From the NCBI RefSeq assembly GCF_007990775.1, contig NZ_BJXB01000031.1:1-60557 (forward strand): 60,557 nt of DNA, given 5' to 3'. The translations under genes and the position numbers were made by a program. Position 1 is the stretch's first letter. Every line of letters starts with the position of its first letter. Below, in pieces: positions 35,153 to 44,348 of this stretch. The notes beneath the pieces are model-generated. The model ran no database searches. It saw only the letters and a program-made list of their open reading frames with translations, and was not told the DNA's origin. Source of the stretch: Deinococcus cellulosilyticus NBRC 106333 = KACC 11606 (GTDB lineage Bacteria > Deinococcota > Deinococci > Deinococcales > Deinococcaceae).

Positions 35153-35268
35153 TCTCAGGAGCCTAACGAACAGGCATTACGTGCCCATTACGGGAAGACC
35201 AACACCATGTTTCAGTCTGCTTTGCCACCTGATCTCTGATGAACTTTGCCAGTGTTCAGATGCCCAAT

Positions 35269-38200
35269 TCACTCACTGAACGAAGCCCCGATCACCCGGT
35301 TCCTTCCAGCACGCTTTGCCACATAAAGGGCGTAATCTGCTGAGCGCAGGATCTCATGCAGGTCCCGACCGTGGTCTGGGAAGGCAGCCACACCCATGGA
35401 GCAGGTGATGTTCCCCACAATGCGACCCTGGGCGTGCACCTGCAGTCTGGAGGTGGCCTCACGGATCTGCTCTGCACGTTGTAAAGATTCCTCGTAACTG
35501 CATCCGGGCAACAGCAGGGTGAATTCCTCACCGCCGTATCTGCAGGCCACATCCTCGTTGCGCACCCCATCTCTGAGCAGGCGACCAAATTCATTCAGCA
35601 CAGCATCACCAGCCTCGTGGCCATGCGTGTCATTGAAACGTTTGAAGTGGTCGAGGTCCAGCATCACCACCCCCATGGGGAGCCGGTGCCGTTCTGCCCG
35701 GCGCACCTCACGCTCAAAGGTCTCTTCGAGGTAACGGCGGTTGAAGAGACCGGTGAGGGGGTCGCGGATGGACTGCTCTTTCAGACGGTCCCGGAGCCGG
35801 ATGTTCACCAGGGCGAGGGCAACCGTTTCCGAAATCGTCTGGGCCAGTCGCACTTCGTTTGTTGAAAACGTCCCCTGATCTCTGGCGAGGTGCAGGAGGC
35901 CCACAGTTTCCCCCTGCGCCAGGAGGGGTGCACACAGGGTGGTGAGGTTCTCGTCAGAGGCGAGGTGCCTGCAGTTGATGCCCCTTTCATCGGCCTCATG
36001 CATGAACAGCCTGCCTCGCCTGAGGCCCCAGCACTCATCCGGACTGAAGACAGAGGTGCTGGTGGGATCACCGTTCCAGTGGGTCAGTTCTTCCAGAATG
36101 TTGCGGGATGGCCCAAAGGAGAAGAGGGCACCAGCAGCCTGTGGGAAGAGTTGCTGCACGTGCTGGGCCACCACCTCCTGGGCTTCCGGGATGGTGTAGC
36201 AGGCCTGCAGCATTTCGGTCATTTCGCTGAGGAGACGGGTTTCCTGGCTTCTGGCCTCCAGTTCCTGAACCTGCTGTTGCAGCAGGGTACTGAGGGATTC
36301 CAGTTCGCGGGTCCTTTCCTGAACCCGCAGCTCCAGCTCATCGCGTGCCGCTCGCAATTCGCGTTCCACGTTCTTCAGGGCAGTGATGTCCTGACCTGTG
36401 ACCACCCCGGCCACCCGTTTCCCGTGCTGGTCCAGAATGGGGGCGGCACTGAAGGTGGCAGGAACCCGGCTGCCATCCGGGCGAAGCACTTCGATTTCCT
36501 CATTGATGACCACCTCTCCGGTGGCAATGGTCCGGGCCAGAGGCCACTCTTCTGGCTCCACTGGGCGTCCATCTTTGTGAAATGCCCGGTACTCCTCGTA
36601 GCCCTGAATGTCCTCTGCAGCGATGTAAGGGTGACCCCACAGGGCATGCACCTGCCTGTTGCCGAACACCAGTTTTCCACTCGGGGCTTCTGCAAGCCAG
36701 ACAGCCACAGGCATCTGCTCCAGCACGTCAATGAGTCGGGTGCGTTCCTGTTGCACCTGTTCCAGCAGCACACTGCGGTCCTGTTCGGCAAGGCGGCGTC
36801 CAGTGATGTCCAGAATCACCCCATCCAGCCACAGGACTTCTCCTTCGTCGCTGTAGGTGGCCCTGCCCCGTTCATGCACCCAGATGTCTGATCCATCTTT
36901 GTGCTGCACCCGGTATTGCAAGTCAAAGGGCAGGTGCTGGTCCACGGCCTCCATGACTTCACGCTCAACGGTGTCCACATCCTCCGGGTGAATGATGCTG
37001 GCATAACTGCGGGCCCCCTGACCCAGGAATTCTGCAGCAGGATGTCCCGTGATCTCCTCCATGCGGCCCATCAGGTACAGCATCGACCAGTCCTGGTTGC
37101 AAAGGCAGCGGTACACAATGCCCGGAATGTTGGCCACCAGAGAAGCAAAATCCTTTTCACGCTGGGTGGCAGCTTCTTCTGCATGAAGGCGCTCCTCGTA
37201 CAGCTCAGCGTTTTCAAGGGCCACTGCGGCTCTGGACGTAAACTGTGCAGCAAAATTCTGCTGTTCTGCATCAGGCACCTGCTCCAGCATCAGCGTGAGG
37301 ACCGCAGCAGACTCCCCATGCACGGCAAGGGGAAGGCTCAGGATCGCCTGAATTCCAGAGTCGCCCAGGTCCGGGTGTTCCTTCTCCGTGCTCAGCATCG
37401 GAGCGTTCTGCTGCAGGGCCTCCCGAAGCAGGGGTTCCAGGGCCACCGGCATTTCAGGTCCTGAGTTGCCCAGAAGCAACAGGTCTCTTTCCGGTGTCAC
37501 CCTGTGCAGCAGCACCTGCTCTGCAAGGTGCTGCCCCAGGTGCAAAACACTCTGGATGGTCTCCTGCAAATCCAGGGACTCCGAGAGCCTCCGGCTGGCT
37601 TCAGACAGAAAATCCAGCTGCCCCTTCTGGCGTTCCAGCCGAGCGCGGGTCTCTTCCTCCACAAGGCTGAGGCGCACACGCTCCAGGGCCTGGGCGCACT
37701 GTCGGGTGAGTTGCAGCAGGAAGTCCTGTTCATCTTTATCAAACGTGCGCTGCTGGTTGAAGCTCAGCCCCAGCACTGCCAGCACATGCTCTTCCACAAT
37801 CAGGGGAATGGTGGCAATGCTGACGGTCTGCTGGTTTCGGCTGGACACTGCCGCCGGGTAAAGTTCCGGCAACTGGTCCGCACCCACAAAAATCGCACGG
37901 TGTTCCAGCACCGCATGACCGATGGGTAAAGCAGCCGTGACTGGAATTTCACGGAATGGACGCAGCATCTCCTCGGGGTATCCCATCTGCCCTGAGAGGG
38001 TCAGGGTTTTTTCATCTTCCGAGACCGTCATCAGCAGGGCTGCATAGGCATCGGTGGCAGGACCGGCCTCTTTGAGCATCACCTCGATAACTTCCTCAGG
38101 GGTGCTGGTGTGCACCAGTGCCAGCGCCACCCGCGCAAGCCGGTTGCGGCGCTCGGTCTGCACCTCCTCGGAGGTCACGTCATACACGTAAACCACCCAG

Positions 38201-38865
38201 TGGGTCACAGTCTCACTGGCATCCCTCAGGGCGTACAGGTGGACCCGTGCGGTGAAGGATGAGCCATCCTTGCGCATGAAGGATGTCAGAAGCACATGTC
38301 TCCCCTGTTCCCTGAGCTGTTCCACATGGGGGCGCAGTTGATCCAGACCTTCCGGGGTGATGGTGTCACTGGCCTTTTGTCCCACCAGGTCTGCAGGACT
38401 GCTCCTCATCATCTGGGCCATGGTGGGGTTGACCATCACGATCTCTGAAGTGCCAGGAAGCACCACCAGAATGCCCCACGGAGCACGCTCAAAGGTGCGT
38501 TCATGCAGGTGGAGGGATTCGGTTTCCTTTCGGAGCAACTGAACCCCCACCAGTGTGATCCCTTCTTGCCCATGTTTCAGGTGAATGCGGTTCAGCCTGC
38601 ACAGGACAGGCTGCTCCTTTTTCAGCAGCAGGCGAATCGGCTGCAGGTCCTGCTCCTTCCCTTCCAGGAAAGCCTGTACCTGCGCATGGTCTGCAGGATC
38701 AAGCAGGGTCCAGATGCCAGTGTCAGACAGCTCTTCCGGATCCAGCCCTGTGATCCTGGAAAGTTCAGGAGAAACACCCACAATGTTCCCGTGGGCGTCC
38801 AGCCACAAGACCTGCTCTCCTGCTGCAAGAGAAGTGTCCAGAAATTGGGAACCATCGCGGGTCAT
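35269..38865 (-). CDS. Multi-PAS/GAF diguanylate cyclase
   Basis: A 1198-residue cytoplasmic sensor. Order: PAS (about 15-110), PAS (120-240), GAF (245-400), GAF (415-570), PAS (585-690), PAS (715-820), coiled coil (825-870), GAF (880-1020), GGDEF (1030-1195). The active loop is GGEEF at 1111-1115 and an intact inhibitory I-site RNED (1102-1105) lies five residues before it, so it should make c-di-GMP with product inhibition. SD GGAAGGA is present. No EAL domain. Confidence 0.92.
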   Translation of the reverse strand: MTRDGSQFLDTSLAAGEQVLWLDAHGNIVGVSPELSRITGLDPEELSDTGIWTLLDPADHAQVQAFLEGKEQDLQPIRLLLKKEQPVLCRLNRIHLKHGQEGITLVGVQLLRKETESLHLHERTFERAPWGILVVLPGTSEIVMVNPTMAQMMRSSPADLVGQKASDTITPEGLDQLRPHVEQLREQGRHVLLTSFMRKDGSSFTARVHLYALRDASETVTHWVVYVYDVTSEEVQTERRNRLARVALALVHTSTPEEVIEVMLKEAGPATDAYAALLMTVSEDEKTLTLSGQMGYPEEMLRPFREIPVTAALPIGHAVLEHRAIFVGADQLPELYPAAVSSRNQQTVSIATIPLIVEEHVLAVLGLSFNQQRTFDKDEQDFLLQLTRQCAQALERVRLSLVEEETRARLERQKGQLDFLSEASRRLSESLDLQETIQSVLHLGQHLAEQVLLHRVTPERDLLLLGNSGPEMPVALEPLLREALQQNAPMLSTEKEHPDLGDSGIQAILSLPLAVHGESAAVLTLMLEQVPDAEQQNFAAQFTSRAAVALENAELYEERLHAEEAATQREKDFASLVANIPGIVYRCLCNQDWSMLYLMGRMEEITGHPAAEFLGQGARSYASIIHPEDVDTVEREVMEAVDQHLPFDLQYRVQHKDGSDIWVHERGRATYSDEGEVLWLDGVILDITGRRLAEQDRSVLLEQVQQERTRLIDVLEQMPVAVWLAEAPSGKLVFGNRQVHALWGHPYIAAEDIQGYEEYRAFHKDGRPVEPEEWPLARTIATGEVVINEEIEVLRPDGSRVPATFSAAPILDQHGKRVAGVVTGQDITALKNVERELRAARDELELRVQERTRELESLSTLLQQQVQELEARSQETRLLSEMTEMLQACYTIPEAQEVVAQHVQQLFPQAAGALFSFGPSRNILEELTHWNGDPTSTSVFSPDECWGLRRGRLFMHEADERGINCRHLASDENLTTLCAPLLAQGETVGLLHLARDQGTFSTNEVRLAQTISETVALALVNIRLRDRLKEQSIRDPLTGLFNRRYLEETFEREVRRAERHRLPMGVVMLDLDHFKRFNDTHGHEAGDAVLNEFGRLLRDGVRNEDVACRYGGEEFTLLLPGCSYEESLQRAEQIREATSRLQVHAQGRIVGNITCSMGVAAFPDHGRDLHEILRSADYALYVAKRAGRNRVIGASFSE

Positions 38866-39367
38866 GCCCTACCGTCCTTCCAGAGTGAAAAAGCCGTTGA
38901 TGCGGTACCCCAGAATACGACAATGATACGGGAGCTGTCTCCACTGGCACTGTCCGAGAAAACACCATGAGCTCAGTGATGGAGGGTTGCAAAGGGATTC
39001 ATACGCTCCTTGGTGTAGAAAGAGGGTGCGGAATCAAAACACCCGGCTGGAACCTCGACATTCCAGCCGAAGAATCGTCTATCTGCTTGCATAAACCGCA
39101 AAATAGACAGATCAACATTTCCCTCAGGGCTACCCTCGGGGTTCGCAGTCATCAGGGTTTTAGAGGCAAAGCCCCTTCCCGACGCTGTTCTTCATCCACT
39201 TGCCTGACCCTCCCGCTGGGTGATGCTGGCAATCCAGCGTCCATCTTTGTGCGTCAGGCTGCCGGTTCCTTTTCTGCGTCTGCTCATGGATTCACTCACT
39301 TTCTGCCTTTCACAGGCAGAAAAAGTACGCTGGGAGACAGCAAACCCTGAGGTGTTAAACTGGGTTC
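38866..39367. other. Non-coding region before the AAA-ATPase gene
   Basis: About 500 bases without a supported gene. It holds a nine-base-pair hairpin CGGCTGGAA / TTCCAGCCG (39044-39069) and an eight-base-pair hairpin TTTCTGCC / GGCAGAAA (39300-39322), neither with a T tract after it, and a TAAACT six bases before the downstream ATG. Confidence 0.6.
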
Positions 39368-40906
39368 ATGCAGCTTCCGATTGGCATTCAGGACTTCCAG
39401 AAACTCCGGGAGGGGGGTTATGTGTATGTGGACAAGACCATGCACATGATGCCTTTCGTTCAGGGGGGATATTATTTTTTCTCCCGTCCCAGACGCTTTG
39501 GAAAGTCCCTGACGTTGACCACCCTCAAAGCTATTTTTGAAGGTCAGAAGCACCTCTTTGAAGGCTTATGGATTCACGACCAGCATGATTTTGAGCCACG
39601 TCCTGTTCTGCACCTGAATTTCTCGGGGATCGACTCCAGAAGTCTGCCGCTCGCCACAGGCATCCTCAAACACTTGCAAAGGGAGGCAGGGAAGCAGGGT
39701 TTGACCCTGGACCTGAGCAGCCCCAGTGAAGCATTTCAGGACCTGGTGCTGCAGTTGTCCAGAAACGGCAAAGTGGTGCTCCTGATCGATGAGTACGACA
39801 AACCCCTGGTGGATTTCCTGGACGATCCACAAAGACTGAAGGACCATCAGAATCTGCTCAAAAGCATGTATGGGACCATCAAAGGGCTAGACGAACACTT
39901 GCATCTGGTGATCCTGACGGGGGTTTCCAGGTTTGGCAAACTGAGCCTGTTCAGTGATCTCAACAATCTGTATGACGCAACACTCGATCCCAGATTTGCA
40001 GAACTGTGTGGCTACACCCGCGAAGAACTCCAAGGGAAATTTGCGGACCAGCATGGTCGGGCTCAGGAACACTTGAAGATGGAGCCTGCTCCTTACTGGG
40101 AGATGGTCAGGCGCTGGTACAACGGGTATTCCTGGGATGGGCAGTGCAAGGTGTATTGCCCCTTTAGCATGTTGGTCTTTTTGCAAAACCCTGGATTCAA
40201 GGGCCACTGGTATGAAACCGGAACCCCGACCTTCCTGCTCAAACTGGTCCGGCAAGAGGCCTACACTCCGTTTGAATTTGAAGACTTCACGGCTCCAGGA
40301 TCGGTGTTGACCACAGCAAGCATTGACCAGATGAGTCCCATCGGTTTGATGTTTCAGACGGGCTATCTGACCATCAAAAGCATTGAACACACCGCTGGAG
40401 GGACACTTTACGACCTGACGTATCCCAATGAGGAAGTGCGGCAGGCTTTCAGCCAGGGGCTGCTTAATGAGTACATCCAGAGACCCCAGTACAGTGAAAT
40501 TCTGGGGGTCAGGTTGCAGGCGGCTCTGGAGAAACAGAACTGGGAGGCCTTCTTTGCCCAGGTGAACACCACCCTGGCCGGGGTGCCGTATGAGATTTTC
40601 CCCAGGAAAGAAGCTTTTTTCAATTCCCTGATGCACCTGATGCTGATGTCGACGGGCCTGCCCACCCTGAGTCAGGTGCAAACCAGCAAGGGGCGAATGG
40701 ACACGGTGATTGAACTTGAGAAGCAAGTGTTCATTTTTGAATTCAAACTGGACGGCACCGCTCAGGAAGCCCTGGAACAGATCAAAGGGGCTGGATACGG
40801 AGAAAAGTACCTGGGCAAACGGGTGGTGATGGTGGGGGTCAATTTCGATTCTGCCAGCAAAACGGTGTCTGAGTGGGTGGCTGAGCCTTTGATTCCAGGT
40901 TCCTGA
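39368..40906 (+). CDS. AAA-ATPase-like / PD-(D/E)XK nuclease protein (DUF1703 type)
   Basis: A 512-residue protein of the predicted AAA-ATPase family. N-terminal block QLPIGIQDFQKLREGGYVYV, Walker A-like RPRRFGKS (40-47), Walker B LLIDEYDKP, and C-terminal DUF1703 PD-(D/E)XK fold with GRMDTVIELEKQVFIFEFK (D, E and K of the nuclease site present). The family is widespread and patchy, often multi-copy; its role is unknown, and links to mobile elements or defence are only suggested. The mRNA looks leaderless (TAAACT-N6-ATG). Confidence 0.9.
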   Translation: MQLPIGIQDFQKLREGGYVYVDKTMHMMPFVQGGYYFFSRPRRFGKSLTLTTLKAIFEGQKHLFEGLWIHDQHDFEPRPVLHLNFSGIDSRSLPLATGILKHLQREAGKQGLTLDLSSPSEAFQDLVLQLSRNGKVVLLIDEYDKPLVDFLDDPQRLKDHQNLLKSMYGTIKGLDEHLHLVILTGVSRFGKLSLFSDLNNLYDATLDPRFAELCGYTREELQGKFADQHGRAQEHLKMEPAPYWEMVRRWYNGYSWDGQCKVYCPFSMLVFLQNPGFKGHWYETGTPTFLLKLVRQEAYTPFEFEDFTAPGSVLTTASIDQMSPIGLMFQTGYLTIKSIEHTAGGTLYDLTYPNEEVRQAFSQGLLNEYIQRPQYSEILGVRLQAALEKQNWEAFFAQVNTTLAGVPYEIFPRKEAFFNSLMHLMLMSTGLPTLSQVQTSKGRMDTVIELEKQVFIFEFKLDGTAQEALEQIKGAGYGEKYLGKRVVMVGVNFDSASKTVSEWVAEPLIPGS

Positions 40907-41023
40907 GCCCTCCTGCTGAACCAGAAGTTCCATCAAAATACCCTCTGGTCGGCTGAAACTCATGCCACAGCTGGGAAGTCCATCGACTGAAGGTCGGCTG
41001 GGACTGCTGGAGGTCTGTCGGCT

Positions 41024-41077
41024 GTGAACAAAGGAAGAAGCTCTCTTGACGCGAGGAGAGCTTCTTCCTTTGTTCAC
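41024..41077. terminator. 22-bp inverted repeat between convergent genes
   Basis: Two perfect 22-base arms (41024-41045 and 41056-41077) separated by ten bases. It overlaps the stop codon of the immunity-like gene and lies downstream of the AAA gene; a bidirectional terminator is the simplest reading. Confidence 0.75.
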
Positions 41078-41367
41078 TTAATATTCCATATCACTTCAAT
41101 GAACTCCGAGATCACACCTCTAATGCTTTCGGCCAAATCACTACTTTCTCTGCGTATATAATCAACATCTTCAGGTAAGTCAGTGATCATGACTGTATAT
41201 ATCTCATACTCTCTACCGCCATCCCATTTTATGAATGCCGTGTATCCCTCTTGTCGTATTAGATCAAATATCTTCAAGTAATCTATAAGCTCATTATTTG
41301 AGTCTGCAAAATAGTACTTACGCTGCTCTACAGCGTCTAAAATGCCTTGATAGGTCTTCATGCTCAC
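41074..41367 (-). CDS. Probable immunity protein of the adjacent toxin remnant
   Basis: A 97-residue small acidic alpha/beta protein (FIKWDGGREYEIYTVMITD). The GTG at 41367 starts immediately after the toxin stop, with AGAGG seven bases upstream; an ATG two codons on also works. Position directly behind a polymorphic-toxin C-terminal module, and much lower GC than the neighbours, support an immunity role by context. No specific Imm family is recognised. Confidence 0.65.
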   Translation of the reverse strand: MSMKTYQGILDAVEQRKYYFADSNNELIDYLKIFDLIRQEGYTAFIKWDGGREYEIYTVMITDLPEDVDYIRRESSDLAESIRGVISEFIEVIWNIK

Positions 41368-41984
41368 TTAGAATCCTCTCAGTCTGGCAGCTCTTTCCTT
41401 AACATCTTTAAGCTTGCCCTCAGCAATTTCAAACATGACCTTCTTCATAATATCATCAGGGACCCCGGTAGTGATACCATGTCTCTCCTGTAAAAGCTTG
41501 ACATTGGCTGATGCTGTTTGTTTCCATGATCAAACATATGTCCACCCGCCACCGAACGTACGATGGCTGCTGTTTGCTCCCAGAATCCATCGTATCGTTC
41601 TGCTGCACCGATTGCAGCCTCTGCAACAGCACTGTATTCTCGCTTTCCACCAAATTGCTTGTTCAAATCTCTAATTTCGTCTGCTGTAATCTTTATTCTC
41701 GGACCGGAGTTATGCAACAACCAACCCTGGGTCCTGATAAAGAAGGTATGAGCCTCTTCGACCTCCAGATTGTACATGGTGCGGGTTTCAGCAATGGTGT
41801 TGACATACCGGACCTCACCCAAGGTGCCATCTGCCTGTTTGAGTTTGTCCCCCACTTTCAGGTGTCCTGCGCCAACCCACTTGTCGCTCAGGTCCGGGTG
41901 GCCTTCGGGCTTGGGTCTGGGTTCACTGTCTGAACGCTCCGTGACGTAGAAGGGGTGTGCGTACCAGAACCCAGCAGCAAACAC
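41368..41984 (-). pseudogene. Truncated polymorphic toxin C-terminus (PT-HINT plus toxin), frameshifted
   Basis: The frame opens near 42020 with HPFYVTERSD, WVGAGHLKVGDKLKQ and EVEEAHTFFIRTQGWLLHN, a pretoxin-HINT autoprocessing domain, followed by a toxin module beginning SGPRIKITADEI. Near 41525 the frame is lost: reading continues in the -1 frame as TASANVKLLQERHGITTG ... ERAARLRGF, ending at the stop 41368. One missing A in an AAA run would restore GNKTASAN. There is no N-terminal delivery part: the upstream sequence is the alpha/beta hydrolase. The toxin fold is unidentified; AGGHMFDHG could be part of an RNase-type site. Confidence 0.8.
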
Positions 41985-42015
41985 CTTTGTGCCAGAAACA
42001 CTGTGTAAGAGACAA

Positions 42016-42885
42016 TTACCTCAGAAAACACCTGATGGCCTCCACTGTCCTTTGAGGGTCAGACAGGAAAAAATAATGGTGGGTCTGTGACCATTCAAGC
42101 ACCTGCCCTTCCTTGCATTGGGTCTTGAACTGCTGGATGGAGGCTTGTTGCCAGGGCACCATCACCTCAGACCGAAAAGCAACCTGCTGCTGGGAAGCAT
42201 CATCTTCTGTAGGGTGATCCTCTGGAAACAGGGCATAAATCGCCAGAGCAGGGCACTGGATTCCAGTGTAATCTGGCTGATGCTGGTCTGTCGCTGGCAG
42301 GAGGCTGGAGGCCAGAGGCCTCAGGTGCAGCCGTCCCTCTGTTTCCAGCAGCATGTTCTGCAGGTCGGCTTCGAGGGCGTGAGTCCAGAAGCCGTATTGC
42401 TGCTGGGCATTGTGACGAAACTCTTCTGGCGTGTGGGGCTGTGGGGAAGCCTGTCCTGACTGCAAGGGGTCCTTGCGGATGCGATCCAGAACCCCACTCC
42501 GATCATAAGCAGCATCCAGATAGATCAGGGCTCGAAAGCGCCAGGGCTGCAGGGTTGCAGCGAGGGTCATTTCATTGCCAGCGATGGAGTGTCCCACCAG
42601 CACCACATCTGTGAGGTTCAGGTGGTCCAGGAAGGTCAAAACATCCGAGGCCAGTGTCTGTGGGCTATAATCTCCATCTGTGGGCGCATCCGACCGACCA
42701 TGCCCTCTGCGGCTGAAAGCAAAGCAATGAAAGTTGCTGGAGAACGCAGGAATGATGTCCTGGAAAACAAACGGCGTGTGGCCCATTCCTGTGAGCCACA
42801 CCATAGGCAGTCCAGCAGGGGACCATTCCAGATGTTGAAGGTTCAGACCATTGATGTGGTTTGTTCCCAAGTGAGGATTCTGCAT
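42016..42885 (-). CDS. Alpha/beta hydrolase
   Basis: A 289-residue alpha/beta hydrolase. Nucleophile elbow GHSIAG (Ser about residue 97), oxyanion region LTGMGHTPFVF, RRGHGRSDAP after strand 4, catalytic His probably in TQTHHYFF-like WSQTHHYFFLS near the end, acid Asp near ALFPEDHP. Start 42885 is preceded by AAAGGA; the next upstream in-frame start would overlap the LysR C-terminus. It is 5 bases downstream of the LysR stop, so the two are likely one operon. Substrate unknown. Confidence 0.88.
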   Translation of the reverse strand: MQNPHLGTNHINGLNLQHLEWSPAGLPMVWLTGMGHTPFVFQDIIPAFSSNFHCFAFSRRGHGRSDAPTDGDYSPQTLASDVLTFLDHLNLTDVVLVGHSIAGNEMTLAATLQPWRFRALIYLDAAYDRSGVLDRIRKDPLQSGQASPQPHTPEEFRHNAQQQYGFWTHALEADLQNMLLETEGRLHLRPLASSLLPATDQHQPDYTGIQCPALAIYALFPEDHPTEDDASQQQVAFRSEVMVPWQQASIQQFKTQCKEGQVLEWSQTHHYFFLSDPQRTVEAIRCFLR

Positions 42886-42890
42886 TTGGT

Positions 42891-43817
42891 TCAATCCTTT
42901 CCAGATGCCTGTGAACATCTGGGAGTCCCTGGGCTGTTCAAAACAGCATCTGCAATGACCTGCTGCACGATCTCCTTCAAGAGGGTGATGGCTGCACTGG
43001 GATTCGGGTCCACCTGATACAGGGCCAGTGGAACCGTGCGGAGCTCAGGGAGTGTTCCATCTTGCATCACCTGCACGGTGGAAGGAAGGCCCAGAGGGGT
43101 GCGGATGGTGACCCCCAGGCCAGCAGACACCGCAGCATAAAGTCCTGAAAGGCTCGGGCTGGTGAAAGCCACTCTCCAGGGCACCTTTGCAGCGTCCAGA
43201 TGGGTTGTTCCTTCCGTGCGAAAAAGGCAGGGGGCTTCAAAGGCTGCCAGGGGCAGCGGGTCAGCGGGTTGAAAGGCCAGCGATCTGTTGTGCGCAGGCC
43301 CAATCCAGACCATGGGCATTTCGGCAAGTCTACACATGTGCTGTGGGGCACTTCCATCGTCCCACAGCAGGGCGAGGTCCAGCTGTCCAGCATCCACAGC
43401 TTCCCGGAGAACCCGGTTGCGGGCCACCCGCACCTCAATGCGGATTTTCGGGTGGCTGCGTACAAAGCGACCCAGCACTTCAGGCAAGATCCCCTCTGCG
43501 AAATCCTCCTGCATACCCAGTCGCACCTGACCATCAAGGTTCAGGCCGCGCAGTCTGGTGACGGTCTCATCGTTGAGGTCCAGCAACCTGCGGGCCTGCA
43601 CCAGCAGAACCTCTCCTGCTTCGGTGAGGGACAGGCCCCGGCCAGACTTCTGAAAAATGACCGTCCCAGTTTGTTGTTCCAGTTTTCTGAGCTGGCTGCT
43701 GATGGCAGAGGGGGACCGGGAGAGGTGCTCTGCAGCCTTGCCGTAACTGCCCAGGTCCACCCCGGTCACGAAGGTTCTCAGCACGTCCAGATCCAGGTTC
43801 ACATGCTTGCGTGGCAT
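42891..43817 (-). CDS. LysR-family transcriptional regulator
   Basis: A 308-residue LysR protein: HTH with SYGKAAEHLSRSPSAISSQLRKLEQ (residues 24-50 area) and effector-binding domain. TAAAAT (43829-43824) ends exactly six bases before the ATG and no SD is present, so leaderless. Divergent from the tautomerase-DUF4865 pair, which is the likely target; this LysR-tautomerase-DUF4865 arrangement is known in several bacteria. Confidence 0.93.
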   Translation of the reverse strand: MPRKHVNLDLDVLRTFVTGVDLGSYGKAAEHLSRSPSAISSQLRKLEQQTGTVIFQKSGRGLSLTEAGEVLLVQARRLLDLNDETVTRLRGLNLDGQVRLGMQEDFAEGILPEVLGRFVRSHPKIRIEVRVARNRVLREAVDAGQLDLALLWDDGSAPQHMCRLAEMPMVWIGPAHNRSLAFQPADPLPLAAFEAPCLFRTEGTTHLDAAKVPWRVAFTSPSLSGLYAAVSAGLGVTIRTPLGLPSTVQVMQDGTLPELRTVPLALYQVDPNPSAAITLLKEIVQQVIADAVLNSPGTPRCSQASGKD

Positions 43818-43907
43818 GCTTCGATTTTATCAAAGTGTTGCTTCAAAAAGTTCTAATGGACAGAAGGGTTGGGCAGGACTACACTTCTTCCACAGGAGGT
43901 GACAGCC

Positions 43908-44348
43908 ATGCCCTTTGTTCGCCTTTCCTTGCATCAGGGAAAGAGTCCATTGTTTCTGCAGACCCTCGCAGACACCGTGCACCAGACACTGGTGGATGCT
44001 TTTGAGGTGCCCCCAGACGACCGTTTTCAGGTGATCCACGAGGTTCCCACGGGCCTGCTTTTTTTCAGCCCGGACTACCTGGGCATCCGGCGCAGCCCGA
44101 ACTTTCTGCTGGTCGAGATCACCGCTGGACGCTCCAGGAGCACCCTCACCAAAACACGCCTGTACCAGACCCTGGCCTCAAGGCTTTCAGAAAAACTGCA
44201 CATCAGGCCAGAGGACATCATGGTGGTGGTGCTGCACAACACCGCCGAAGACTGGTCTTTTGGATGTGGTGAAGCCCAGATGCTCAGGACACATCCAGGA
44301 AACAGTTTGATGGAAAGGGAGGCACAACATGCACCTGATGCACTATGA
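43908..44348 (+). CDS. Tautomerase family protein
   Basis: A 146-residue 4-oxalocrotonate tautomerase-like protein. It begins MPFVRLSL, so the catalytic amino-terminal proline is present after Met removal, and RRSPNFLLVEITAGRS matches the second beta-alpha-beta unit. Longer than 62-residue 4-OT, like MIF-type and DUF1904-type fusions. SD AGGAGG lies seven bases before ATG 43908. Overlaps the DUF4865 gene by 20 bases. Confidence 0.9.
   Translation: MPFVRLSLHQGKSPLFLQTLADTVHQTLVDAFEVPPDDRFQVIHEVPTGLLFFSPDYLGIRRSPNFLLVEITAGRSRSTLTKTRLYQTLASRLSEKLHIRPEDIMVVVLHNTAEDWSFGCGEAQMLRTHPGNSLMEREAQHAPDAL

Noticed and set aside
39300..39322. Hairpin before the AAA-ATPase gene taken as a terminator
   Set aside because: No T tract follows the stem on either strand.
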